This document shows, piece after piece, positions 15,052 to 22,976 of a DNA stretch of 27,678 nt. Source of the DNA: Proteobacteria bacterium UBA7447 (GTDB lineage: Bacteria > Pseudomonadota > Gammaproteobacteria > Arenicellales > UBA868). The stretch's first letter is position 1. Each line of letters opens with the position of its first letter. The stretch spans positions 208-27,885 of the forward strand of contig DLPX01000073.1 in the NCBI GenBank assembly GCA_002477475.1, written 5' to 3'. Position numbers and translations under genes: made by a program. The notes under the pieces were generated by a model that saw only the letters and a program-made list of their open reading frames with translations, searched no databases and had not been told where the DNA came from.

Positions 15052-15059
15052 GCCCGCCT

Positions 15060-15437
15060 TCAATCACCCGTCGGAGCGGGCGAATAAAAGAGCAATACAA
15101 CAGCGCCCTCTTTACTGCCCGCCGTGTGCAAGGCCTCCGGAGCTCGCACGATAAAATCACCCGGGCCATATTCGTGATCCTGATCATAGAAAGCCCCTTC
15201 CAGCACATAAATCTGCTCGTATTGGCTATGGCCATGCATGTCCGAAAAAGCGCCAGCGTCTACCTTCATCAGCCACGTGCGTATCCCTTGGTGATCGTCT
15301 TCAATTAACGGTTTAACCCAGAATCCGGGAGCATCGCTGTCCTGCCAGGGAATCTCCCTGGACTTCAGCATTGACGATTCTCCCAACGGCATCTTCAACG
15401 CAACCGCGTTATCAACCGCTTTGAACATCTCATTCAT
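15060..15437 (-). CDS. Small cupin-domain protein (ChrR-like cupin)
   Basis: This 125-residue single-domain cupin has the first metal motif M-H-G-H-S-Q-Y-E-Q with His68, His70 and Glu74, followed by VLEG. The second motif is GDFIVRAPEALHTAG with His104. These would hold one metal ion (Fe, Mn or Zn). The pattern resembles the C-terminal cupin of ChrR-type proteins and small dioxygenase-like cupins. There is no signal peptide, so it is cytosolic. GGGGGA precedes the ATG. It converges on the catabolic operon and diverges from mscS over 136 bases. It could be an auxiliary enzyme or sensor for the amine pathway, but there is no direct evidence for either. Fold is certain; function is not. Confidence 0.85.
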   Translation of the reverse strand: MNEMFKAVDNAVALKMPLGESSMLKSREIPWQDSDAPGFWVKPLIEDDHQGIRTWLMKVDAGAFSDMHGHSQYEQIYVLEGAFYDQDHEYGPGDFIVRAPEALHTAGSKEGAVVLLFYSPAPTGD

Positions 15438-15573
15438 CTTGATCCCCCATCTGGACTCGGCTTAACCAGAAAGCCATTCAAATTGTTGGCACGATATTAC
15501 GCAGAAGAATAACTCGGATCACACGCCAACAGTGACTCTTTGCCAGAACCGCTATTAAAGTTAGACTAGTTTT

Positions 15574-16431
15574 ATGGATAAAGAAATTTCCGCCCAGTGG
15601 AAAGCGCTGATTGAACTTGCCACGAGCTACGGTCTCGAACTCATCGCGGCGCTCGTCATACTGGTGTTCGGCTGGTGGCTCGCCGGCCGGGTGCAAAGAC
15701 TCATCCTTCGTGCCCTGGATCGACTGCCGCGGATGGATGCCACTCTCAAGCCTTTTCTTTCATCACTGGCCCGGTACGCCATTATCGCGGTCACGTTGGT
15801 TGCGGTCCTCGCGCGCCTCGGGGTTGAGACCACCTCCATCATCGCAGTCCTTGGTGCGGCGGGCCTTGCGATTGGTCTGGCACTTCAGGGAACACTCCAG
15901 AATATTGCGGCCGGCATCATGCTGCTGGTATTGCGCCCTTTTAAGGTGGGTGACTACATCGACGCCGGCGGCATCTCGGGCACGGTCGATCAGATTGGTC
16001 TTTTCACGACAGACATGACGACCTTTGATGGGGTCTACCAGTCTGTCCCGAACAGTTCTTTATGGAATACGTCAATCCTCAACTACAGCCGTCTGCCGAC
16101 CCGACGTATGGATGTGCCTGTGGGGATTGCCTATGAGGACGACGTGGAACGCGCCATGGCACTTTTGCTGGAGCAGCTTAAGCAAGACGAACGCGTCCTT
16201 GAAGATCCTGCACCGCAGGTTCTGGTCACCAACCTGGGGGAATCCTCGGTGGATCTCAGCCTGCGCTGCTGGTCGGAGAGTAGCAATTTCTGGACGCTAA
16301 AGTTTGAACTCAACAAGAAGGTCAAACTCTGGTTGGATGCGGAGGGCATTTCGATTCCCTTCCCTCAGCGCGATGTGCATTTGATCCCTGCATCCGACAA
16401 CAGCGCTAGTCCAGCGTTAAACGGCGACTGA
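15574..16431 (+). CDS. mscS: Small-conductance mechanosensitive channel (MscS)
   Basis: This 285-residue inner-membrane channel is nearly the length of E. coli MscS. Three membrane segments lie at about residues 20-40, 61-82 and 88-115. The third contains the Gly/Ala-rich pore helix AAGLAIGLALQGTLQNIAAG. The cytoplasmic beta domain begins with RPFKVGDYIDAGGISGTV and includes VPNSSLWNTSILNYSR. MscS opens on hypo-osmotic shock to release solutes. Its neighbourhood with enzymes for betaine-like compounds, which are often compatible solutes, is suggestive, although MscS genes are common. It is divergent from the cupin gene, and its stop is 22 bases from the converging PII gene. No strong ribosome binding site is seen. 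Confidence 0.95.
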   Translation: MDKEISAQWKALIELATSYGLELIAALVILVFGWWLAGRVQRLILRALDRLPRMDATLKPFLSSLARYAIIAVTLVAVLARLGVETTSIIAVLGAAGLAIGLALQGTLQNIAAGIMLLVLRPFKVGDYIDAGGISGTVDQIGLFTTDMTTFDGVYQSVPNSSLWNTSILNYSRLPTRRMDVPVGIAYEDDVERAMALLLEQLKQDERVLEDPAPQVLVTNLGESSVDLSLRCWSESSNFWTLKFELNKKVKLWLDAEGISIPFPQRDVHLIPASDNSASPALNGD

Positions 16432-16453
16432 TTGCCGAGGGTTAACTCCGGGT

Positions 16454-16792
16454 TTAGAGCGCGTCCTGGTCCGTCTCTCCGGTTCGAATACGCAGAATCC
16501 GTTCAACGTCGTAAACAAAGATCTTGCCGTCTCCGATCTTCTCGGTGCGGGCGGCCCCCACAATGGCATCTATCACCTGATCAAGAATCGCCGAATCGAC
16601 TGCGACCTCAAGCTTGACCTTGGGCACAAAATCCACAACATACTCTGCCCCGCGATAGAGCTCAGTATGGCCTTTCTGACGACCAAACCCCTTCACCTCG
16701 GTTACGGTCATCCCTTTGATGCCCACCTCAGCCAAGGCGTCGCGGACATCGTCAAGCTTGAAGGGCTTAATGATCGCGGTAACCAGTTTCAT
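16454..16792 (-). CDS. glnB: Nitrogen regulatory protein P-II (GlnB/GlnK)
   Basis: This 112-residue PII protein starts MKLVTAIIKPFKLDD and carries the uridylylation site Tyr51 in TELYRGAEY, followed by Asp54. The second PII signature GDGKIFVYDVERILRIRTGE is complete. PII trimers sense 2-oxoglutarate and ATP/ADP and, through uridylylation, control glutamine synthetase, NtrB and AmtB. The ATG at 16792 is chosen because AGGAG lies seven bases upstream and residue 1 matches the family; the open frame runs further upstream without homology. Asp54 fits GlnB, while the N-terminus is more GlnK-like; amtB is not adjacent, so I use glnB loosely. The link to nitrogen release from amine catabolism is plausible but unproven. 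Confidence 0.95.
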   Translation of the reverse strand: MKLVTAIIKPFKLDDVRDALAEVGIKGMTVTEVKGFGRQKGHTELYRGAEYVVDFVPKVKLEVAVDSAILDQVIDAIVGAARTEKIGDGKIFVYDVERILRIRTGETDQDAL

Positions 16793-16941
16793 GTTGCGCT
16801 CCTGCGGAATGGGCCGATCACGGCGCTCCGCGTTGTTAAGGTGGGCATAAGACCGCATTATCGCAAAGATCGCACTGGGCGACATTCCTCTGCGCTTTCG
16901 AACCGCTTCAGACATCGAGTCATCGACACAGCGAGGTTATC

Positions 16942-17772
16942 ATGATGAACATTCCTATTTTGATTGAGCCGAAAGCGCTACAGGCCGAGCTGTCAGACAA
17001 CCAACTTCTGGTTGTGGATCTCAGCAAGGCCGCCACCTACGCCCAACGGCATATCCCAGGCGCAATCCACATGGAGTACTCGATCCTGAGTAGTGGCACC
17101 CAACCCGCTCCAGGATTGCTTCCTCCTGAAGAGCGGTTGGCGCAAATTGCCGGCATGCTGAAGCTCGGAACAATGTCCCGGGTGGTTGCTTATGATGACG
17201 AAGGCAGCGGCTGTGCTGCGCGTCTTGCCTGGACCCTGCACTATCTCGGTTATGAATCGGTTCAGGTATTAAATGGTGGGCTGCAGGCCTGGACGGATGA
17301 GGGTCACCCGGTGGGTGACCGACCTGTGTTGCCTGATGTTGCTGCCACACTGGCGCTCGCCTCGAGAAATCCCAGCGTGCTTGCTGACCATACCTATGTG
17401 CGTCAGCATCTGGACGACGAGTCTGTGGTGCTGCTGGACGCGCGGACTCCAGAAGAATATGCCGGCACCAAAGTACGCGCTGCCCGGGGCGGACATATTC
17501 CGGGAGCGGTAAATCTCAACTGGCTCGACACAATAGACAAAAACCGCAGCCTGCGCCTTAAGTCTCCAGAGATACTAAGCAATGCCTTGAAGACACTGGG
17601 CGTCAGGCCCGAACAGGAAGTGATCACTTACTGCCACAGTCATCACCGCTCGGCTCACGCCTGGCTGATGCTAAAATCGATCGGCTTCCCACGGGTGCGC
17701 GGTTATGCGGGCTCCTGGTCCGAATGGGGCAACCATCCCCACACTCCAGTCACCACCGGCACGTCTCCATGA
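16942..17772 (+). CDS. Tandem rhodanese-domain sulfurtransferase
   Basis: This 276-residue protein has two rhodanese domains, as in thiosulfate and 3-mercaptopyruvate sulfurtransferases. The first (about 5-130) includes YAQRHIPGAIHMEY and GGLQAW. The second (about 145-270) includes LLDARTPEEYAG, GGHIPGAVNL and the active loop Y-C-H-S-H-H-R-S with catalytic Cys231. That loop is His-rich and differs from the C-G-S-G-V-T typical of mercaptopyruvate sulfurtransferases, so the sulfur donor is uncertain. ATG codons at 16942 and 16945 are both possible starts. Its TGA overlaps the ATG of the DAHP synthase-like gene, so the two are translationally coupled. An 8-bp hairpin (GGTCACCC/GGGTGACC, 17302-17320) lies inside the gene. 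Confidence 0.92.
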   Translation: MMNIPILIEPKALQAELSDNQLLVVDLSKAATYAQRHIPGAIHMEYSILSSGTQPAPGLLPPEERLAQIAGMLKLGTMSRVVAYDDEGSGCAARLAWTLHYLGYESVQVLNGGLQAWTDEGHPVGDRPVLPDVAATLALASRNPSVLADHTYVRQHLDDESVVLLDARTPEEYAGTKVRAARGGHIPGAVNLNWLDTIDKNRSLRLKSPEILSNALKTLGVRPEQEVITYCHSHHRSAHAWLMLKSIGFPRVRGYAGSWSEWGNHPHTPVTTGTSP

Positions 17773-18275
17773 TTGTCATTTTGCACCCCGATAGTTCCCT
17801 CGATACCGACGAGGGCAAGGCCGTGTTGTCTTACCTGTCGACTAAATCCGGTATCACGCCCCGGACTCACAGTATTACCGGCGCCGACCGGACCCTGTCT
17901 GAGATTTACGTTATTGGGGATGTCGGCGCGCTCGATCAAGCAGAGATCGAAAGTCTGCCGGGCGTTGAAAAGGTGGTGCGTCATCTGACTCATTTGCCCG
18001 TCTGTATTGATCCTTCACACTCGGTCGGTACCAGAAACGTCGGGCCGGACGGCATCTCGGACCTCATGCATGCCACCGCGCAAGGCGTTATCGCCGGCGC
18101 CAACACGGTTCTGGTGGACTTTCATCCCCGGCCAGACGAAGCCCTGGTGGACGGACCCCAAGCCCTGCGCCCGGATGAACTGTCCTGGTTCTTTGAAGAT
18201 GTGGCGACCGCCCGCCAAGCCTATGAAGCACGCCTTACACGAGCCCATGAGTATAATTTTTCAACGGAATCCTGA
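17769..18275 (+). CDS. Internally deleted DAHP synthase-like protein (FL domain plus barrel C-terminus)
   Basis: This 168-residue protein matches type I-beta DAHP synthase in two separate parts. Residues 1-71 (MIVILHP to GVEKVVR) are the N-terminal ferredoxin-like regulatory domain, including RTLSEIYVIGD and ESLPGVE. Residues 75-140 match the end of the barrel: LPVCIDPSHSVG with metal ligand His84, VLVDFHPRPDEALVDGPQAL with Asp117 where the enzyme has Glu, and Asp128. The roughly 190 residues between, holding the first metal Cys, the PEP-binding Lys/Arg residues and strands 1-6, are absent, yet the frame is open. DAHP synthase activity is therefore not expected. It overlaps the rhodanese stop (ATGA) and is two bases from msrB, so it is cotranscribed with both. 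It may be a binding protein, a regulator, or a recent in-frame deletion product. Confidence 0.8.
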   Translation: MIVILHPDSSLDTDEGKAVLSYLSTKSGITPRTHSITGADRTLSEIYVIGDVGALDQAEIESLPGVEKVVRHLTHLPVCIDPSHSVGTRNVGPDGISDLMHATAQGVIAGANTVLVDFHPRPDEALVDGPQALRPDELSWFFEDVATARQAYEARLTRAHEYNFSTES

Positions 18276-18277
18276 TA

Positions 18278-18682
18278 ATGAGCAAAAACAAAAGATCCCA
18301 GCGCACCGAAGCCGAATGGCGCTCTGCCCTTACAGCAGAGCAGTATCACGTCTGCCGCGAGCACGGCACCGAGCGTCCTTTTACAGGTGAGTACAACGAC
18401 TGCAAACGTCCCGGAATTTATCATTGCGTTTGCTGCGGCGCGCCGCTCTTTCATTCGCAACACAAGTTTGATTCGGGATCCGGGTGGCCTAGTTTCTGGC
18501 AACCGGCAGAGGGCGCCGAAGTCGATGAGCATCGGGATGCCAGCCTCGGCATGGTGCGAACGGAAGTGCGCTGCGGCCACTGTGAGGCTCACCTCGGTCA
18601 TGTCTTTCCCGACGGCCCCCAACCCACCGGTCAGCGCTACTGCATCAATTCAGTGGCCCTGAAACTCGAATCCGACGAATAG
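18278..18682 (+). CDS. msrB: Peptide-methionine (R)-S-oxide reductase MsrB
   Basis: This 134-residue protein reduces methionine-R-sulfoxide in proteins. Zinc ligands are Cys50 and Cys53 in C-V-C-C and Cys99 and Cys102 in C-G-H-C. The substrate loop GSGWPSFWQP and the catalytic R-Y-C-I-N-S with Cys122 are intact. The sequence begins without a signal peptide, so it is cytosolic. It starts two bases after the DAHP synthase-like gene and is the third gene of a rhodanese, DAHP-like, msrB unit. The shared sulfur and redox theme of the first and third genes hints at an oxidative stress role for the unit. The stop lies 20 bases from the converging lytic transglycosylase gene. Confidence 0.97.
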   Translation: MSKNKRSQRTEAEWRSALTAEQYHVCREHGTERPFTGEYNDCKRPGIYHCVCCGAPLFHSQHKFDSGSGWPSFWQPAEGAEVDEHRDASLGMVRTEVRCGHCEAHLGHVFPDGPQPTGQRYCINSVALKLESDE

Positions 18683-18702
18683 CCGAGACCGTCGGCATTG
18701 GC

Positions 18703-21255
18703 TCAGCCCTGCCGTGAGCGGATTCGGGGGATAGTAATCGACATTCCGGCTCTGGGTGGGCCGCTTCTGAGTTTGGGGTTATATCGGGTGATCACCCAGA
18801 TCGGCAGTTCGAATTCACGCGCCAGCGCCCAAAGACTGTCCCCTAACTCGATCTTGTACTCCTCTGATCCCGTCACCTCGAAATTCTCTTTGAACTCTTC
18901 CACGAGGACCTGATGATATTCCTCACGGCGTCTCTCAAAAGCATCCTGATGAGCCGCATCGGTCACCGGTAGCAACAGTGCGTCGCCGCTGGCGAGGACC
19001 TGGCTGGCGTCAAAACCATTGAGTGCGCGAATACTCTCAACGCCGCCAAGCCGCAGCCAATCAGAATAATGTCCTAACGTCTCTTCGGGTTCGACATTGA
19101 TGCGATAAAGTGTCCGGCCATCAACTGCGGAACGCTGCACTGAAAGATCAATCGGCCTGTCCAGCGGGCTCACACCACTCAGATCAGATCCCGAACGGTC
19201 CCCACTCGTATCTGCCATTTTCGGCCAGGCAGCATCCGCGTTTGACTTCTGGGTTGCCGTTGGGGCGGCGGGAGTCGCTGCCTGCGTCGGCGGCGCGTAG
19301 GAACGGGCGAGCTCTGCCCGAACTCCAGCGATAGCCAACGATTGTCCAGGACGGATGAGTGCATCTGCGCCGAGCTGGTTGTCGGTGATCAGCCGTCGGC
19401 AGGACACCTGAAATCGGGCAGCAATCCGGCAGGCGCTATCCCCGCTGACCACCGTGTAAGTTACGGTTTCGACAGATTCTGAAGCTGGACCCTGCTGCTC
19501 GGTGGTGCCGGGGGCCGCCACGCCTGGCACGGTCAGTGTTTGCCCAGGGAAAATGAGATCGCTTTTGGCAAGCCCATTGGCTGCAAGCAGTGCTTCACAG
19601 CTAATGCCGTGACGCCTTGCGATACTGCAGGCGCTATCGCCCTTGCCAACGGTATAACTTCCGCCAGGGGCCGTGGGAATAGTACCTGGAATCACAAGCG
19701 ATGCGCCCACCTGAATCACCGAGCCGCGGTGCAGGCCATTCGCAGCCAAGAGATCATCACAATCCACTCCAAAACGGGTCGCAACCGCACAGGCACTGTC
19801 TCCCGGCTGTACCTTATACCGGCCCCGCTCGGCAACCCCGCTCTTCGCGCGTCCCTTGCCTGGAACCTGCAGTTTCTGGCCGACGCGAATCATGGCTTTT
19901 CGGTTCAGCCCGTTAACCGCAATCAGTTCTCGGCAATCCACGCGAAATGCTGCGGCAATCCCACAAGCCGTATCCCCGGAACGTACCGTGTACTCCACCG
20001 AACTCCCTCGGCGGGTTTCGGACGGCAGCATTCGGAGCCGAGCCACATGGTTGGCCCAACCTTCTTGGCGTTTTGGCAGATGCAAACTGTAGCCATCAGG
20101 AATAAAGCGCCAGCCATGCCAGACGAACCGGGTCAAAGCCGGGTTGAGTGTTTTCAATTGGGATTCTGTCAAACCGAAGATGCTTTGCACGCGGGAAATC
20201 GAAACCGGGCGATCGAGAATCAGGGTCTGGTACTGGAGCGGCCGGCCGGGCTTGATATCACCAAAGAACTGTTTCTGGTTACGCGCCACATGCCGCGCGG
20301 CCAGGAAACCTGCGTAGAAGTTCTTGACCGCCACCTGGAATTTGCTCGAGCGGTAATGGTTGATCACCCTCATGTAATCGGGGCCCATTTTCTTGATGGC
20401 CCGACGCATTCCATTGACGCCGTAATTGTACGAAGTAATCACAAAAGGACTAAGGTCACGCTGTGAGACCTGGCTGTCTTTCGCCTTGGCTGCAACAGTC
20501 AGCGTCTTGCGCGCCTTTTTCAGGTAGCGCGCCGCAGCCCAACTGGCGGCCTCAGGATCCAGGCGTTCATCCACAGTGGCATCGAGCTCCAGCCCGAGAT
20601 CACGCCCGGTCGCCGGCATGATCTGCCACAATCCCGCTGCACCCAATCGCGAATAGGCCTTGGGGCTGTAAGAGGATTCCACAAAGGGCAGATACTGGAT
20701 GTCGCTATGCAGTCCGGAGTCCTTCAACACCCGTCGAACCATCGGGCCATAGGTTCCAAATCGACGCAGCGCCGCCATGAAGCCATCGCGGTTACCCGAC
20801 TGGCAGCGAATATCCCCTGCCGCCCGGCGGATATCCGTGCTCGAACGCTCTGGAAAAAGCTTCAGAAGATGCTGCTGGTAGGCGGTGGTGACCGGCAACT
20901 GGCGATCAATTTTCTTGGCCAGTGTGTGCAGTTCTGCCGCGATACGCTTTTTCTGATCCTTAATAAAAGCCGTGTTGCCCTTGCGGCCGCACGCCCGCCC
21001 CTCAATGACCTTGTAGACCCGACTGGGCGCCACCGAGTCATGCAGTACCGCATCCTGGCTGTCCCAACGGCTGTAGACATCGATCCAGAAGTTGACCCGA
21101 TCCTGCAATTCGGGAGGACAGGGGAACGCCTTGCTGCAGCGCATCTTGTGCTGCTTGACCTCAATAAATGCCTCTGCCGTTTTGGGTTGCAAAACCCCCA
21201 CCAGCAAAACGCAGGCAAACAGCCATCGGATTCCCGGCTTTGGCAAATCGAGCAT
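18703..21255 (-). CDS. LysM-repeat lytic transglycosylase (MltD-like)
   Basis: This 850-residue exported protein has a signal peptide (about 1-29, ending AEA). An SLT lytic transglycosylase domain lies at about 170-330, with catalytic Glu193 in LPFVESSYSP and the GAAGLWQIMPATGR motif. LysM repeats follow. Four canonical ones start near 422, 480, 534 and 600, a degenerate one near 717 and a last one near 800. An Ala/Pro/Thr-rich linker separates repeats 4 and 5. Each of the four canonical repeats contains two Cys exactly ten residues apart (431/441, 489/499, 543/553, 609/619) in a G-D-(S/T)-A-C pattern, while the last has Trp instead. The enzyme would cleave peptidoglycan to 1,6-anhydromuramyl products in the periplasm. 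It is about twice the length of E. coli MltD. It diverges from the fumarase gene. Confidence 0.93.
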   Translation of the reverse strand: MLDLPKPGIRWLFACVLLVGVLQPKTAEAFIEVKQHKMRCSKAFPCPPELQDRVNFWIDVYSRWDSQDAVLHDSVAPSRVYKVIEGRACGRKGNTAFIKDQKKRIAAELHTLAKKIDRQLPVTTAYQQHLLKLFPERSSTDIRRAAGDIRCQSGNRDGFMAALRRFGTYGPMVRRVLKDSGLHSDIQYLPFVESSYSPKAYSRLGAAGLWQIMPATGRDLGLELDATVDERLDPEAASWAAARYLKKARKTLTVAAKAKDSQVSQRDLSPFVITSYNYGVNGMRRAIKKMGPDYMRVINHYRSSKFQVAVKNFYAGFLAARHVARNQKQFFGDIKPGRPLQYQTLILDRPVSISRVQSIFGLTESQLKTLNPALTRFVWHGWRFIPDGYSLHLPKRQEGWANHVARLRMLPSETRRGSSVEYTVRSGDTACGIAAAFRVDCRELIAVNGLNRKAMIRVGQKLQVPGKGRAKSGVAERGRYKVQPGDSACAVATRFGVDCDDLLAANGLHRGSVIQVGASLVIPGTIPTAPGGSYTVGKGDSACSIARRHGISCEALLAANGLAKSDLIFPGQTLTVPGVAAPGTTEQQGPASESVETVTYTVVSGDSACRIAARFQVSCRRLITDNQLGADALIRPGQSLAIAGVRAELARSYAPPTQAATPAAPTATQKSNADAAWPKMADTSGDRSGSDLSGVSPLDRPIDLSVQRSAVDGRTLYRINVEPEETLGHYSDWLRLGGVESIRALNGFDASQVLASGDALLLPVTDAAHQDAFERRREEYHQVLVEEFKENFEVTGSEEYKIELGDSLWALAREFELPIWVITRYNPKLRSGPPRAGMSITIPRIRSRQG

Positions 21256-21458
21256 AGTCTCTAAAAGTACGCGGTAAGTGTCCGGAATTCATCACCGGAC
21301 CGGCATGCCCGACAACAGCAACCCTGATCGTTAATCCTACCAATTTGGTGCCTTAAGTGGAATGGACCTCCTGGAATCCACCCCTTGCTCTCAATCGGCT
21401 TTGTTACACTTACCCGACCACATTCACGAAAACCCACCCTCCAGGCTATTCCCGGCGC

Positions 21459-22976
21459 ATGACACGCATTCGAACCCAAGACATTTCGACCAGCGTCGCT
21501 GATGCGCTTCAATACATTTCTTATTACCATCCGCCCGATTTCGTCGAGGCGATGACCCGAGCCTATGAGAAAGAGATCTCAGAGCCCGCAAAAAATGCCA
21601 TCGCGCAGATCCTGATCAACTCACGCATGGCGGCCGAGGGTCACCGTCCCGTCTGCCAGGATACCGGGATCGTGGTGGTGTTCGTCAAACTGGGGCAGTC
21701 CGTCGTCATAGAAGGTGATACATCGCTTCAGGAAGCCATCGATGAGGGTGTGCGCCGTGCTTATACCGATCCTGACAACCCTCTTAGAGCATCGGTCATC
21801 TCCCCGCCCATTGGTGACCGCAAGAATACGGGCGACAACACCCCAGCGGTCGTCCACACTGAGATTGTCCCCGGCGACACAATTGAAATGACGGTCGCAG
21901 CCAAAGGAGGTGGATCAGAAAACAAGGCTAAGCTCGCAATGCTGAATCCAAGCGATGATCTTGCCGACTGGGTTACCCAGACGCTCCCTACCTTGGGCGC
22001 CGGCTGGTGTCCGCCGGGTATCCTCGGTATCGGCATCGGCGGCACACCGGAAAAAGCGATGCTGCTGGCGAAAGAATCCCTTATGGCCCCCGTCGATATG
22101 GCCGAGATTGTGGAACAAGGACCCAAAACGCCCACCGCAACACTCCGCCATGAGATCTTTGAAGCAGTGAATCGACTGGGCATTGGTGCACAGGGGCTTG
22201 GAGGCCTGACCACGGTGCTCGATGTCAAGATCAAGACCTATGCGACTCATGCCGCGTCCCTACCCGTCGCCATGATCCCCAATTGCGCGGCAACCCGGCA
22301 CATTCATTTCACCCTCAAAGGGACTGGCCCTGCTGAATTGCCTCAGGTCGATATCTCAGTGTGGCCCAAGATTACTCAGCAAGTAATCGGAAGGCGTGTC
22401 AATCTAGATGAACTGACTCCAGAGGAATACCGCTCGTGGCGTATTGGTGACAACCTGCTGTTGAGTGGAAAAATCCTGACCGGTCGGGACGCGGCTCATA
22501 AGAGACTGGTGGAAATGATGGAGTCAGGGGTCTCACTGCCTGAAGGTGTCGATTTCACCGGACGCCTCATCTATTATGTCGGGCCGGTTGATCCTATCGC
22601 TGACGAGGCGGTCGGTCCGGCAGGCCCCACCACAGCCACCCGCATGGACAAATTCACAGACGCGATGCTGTTAGGAACCGGTCTTGCAGGCATGATCGGA
22701 AAAGCTGAACGCGGCCCGGAGGCCATTGAGGCGATCAAGCGACACCAGAGCGTTTATCTGATCGCCGTGGGCGGTGCAGCCTATCTTGTCTCCAAAGCGA
22801 TCCGCCGGGCTCGCGTGATTGCCTTTGAGGATCTTGGCATGGAAGCCATTTACGAGTTTGAGGTGGAAGACATGCCGGTGACGGTCGCCGTCGACAGTAC
22901 GGGGGCTTCCGTGCACACCGAAGGACCACGCGTCTGGAAAGATAAAATTGCCTCATTCCCGGTGCGGGTAGCATGA
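21459..22976 (+). CDS. fumA: Fumarate hydratase, class I (iron-sulfur)
   Basis: This 505-residue class I fumarase interconverts fumarate and malate in the TCA cycle, using an oxygen-sensitive 4Fe-4S cluster. The expected cluster cysteines are Cys66 in PVCQDTG, Cys184 in GAGWCPPG and Cys276 in NCAATRHIHF. Other conserved blocks are AAKGGGSENK, IGIGGTPEKA and the C-terminal swivel region VGPVDPIADEAVGPAGPTTATRMD. I start at the ATG at 21459 because the open frame upstream to 21357 shows no homology and is unusually rich in Pro and Thr. Its last four bases overlap the start of the thioredoxin-fold gene. Fumarase genes are often near respiratory genes, but the link here to a periplasmic thioredoxin protein is not obvious. 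Confidence 0.96.
   Translation: MTRIRTQDISTSVADALQYISYYHPPDFVEAMTRAYEKEISEPAKNAIAQILINSRMAAEGHRPVCQDTGIVVVFVKLGQSVVIEGDTSLQEAIDEGVRRAYTDPDNPLRASVISPPIGDRKNTGDNTPAVVHTEIVPGDTIEMTVAAKGGGSENKAKLAMLNPSDDLADWVTQTLPTLGAGWCPPGILGIGIGGTPEKAMLLAKESLMAPVDMAEIVEQGPKTPTATLRHEIFEAVNRLGIGAQGLGGLTTVLDVKIKTYATHAASLPVAMIPNCAATRHIHFTLKGTGPAELPQVDISVWPKITQQVIGRRVNLDELTPEEYRSWRIGDNLLLSGKILTGRDAAHKRLVEMMESGVSLPEGVDFTGRLIYYVGPVDPIADEAVGPAGPTTATRMDKFTDAMLLGTGLAGMIGKAERGPEAIEAIKRHQSVYLIAVGGAAYLVSKAIRRARVIAFEDLGMEAIYEFEVEDMPVTVAVDSTGASVHTEGPRVWKDKIASFPVRVA

Noticed and set aside
15484..15531. TGTTGGC/GCCAACA inverted repeat between the cupin and mscS genes, sharing GCCAAC with the repeat at 6625
   Set aside because: The arms are only 7 bases with a 34-base spacer and the hexamer is common in the window, so a shared regulator cannot be argued.
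17302..17320. 8-bp hairpin GGTCACCC/GGGTGACC inside the rhodanese gene
   Set aside because: It encodes ordinary residues and lies mid-gene; short hairpins of this size occur by chance in GC-rich DNA.
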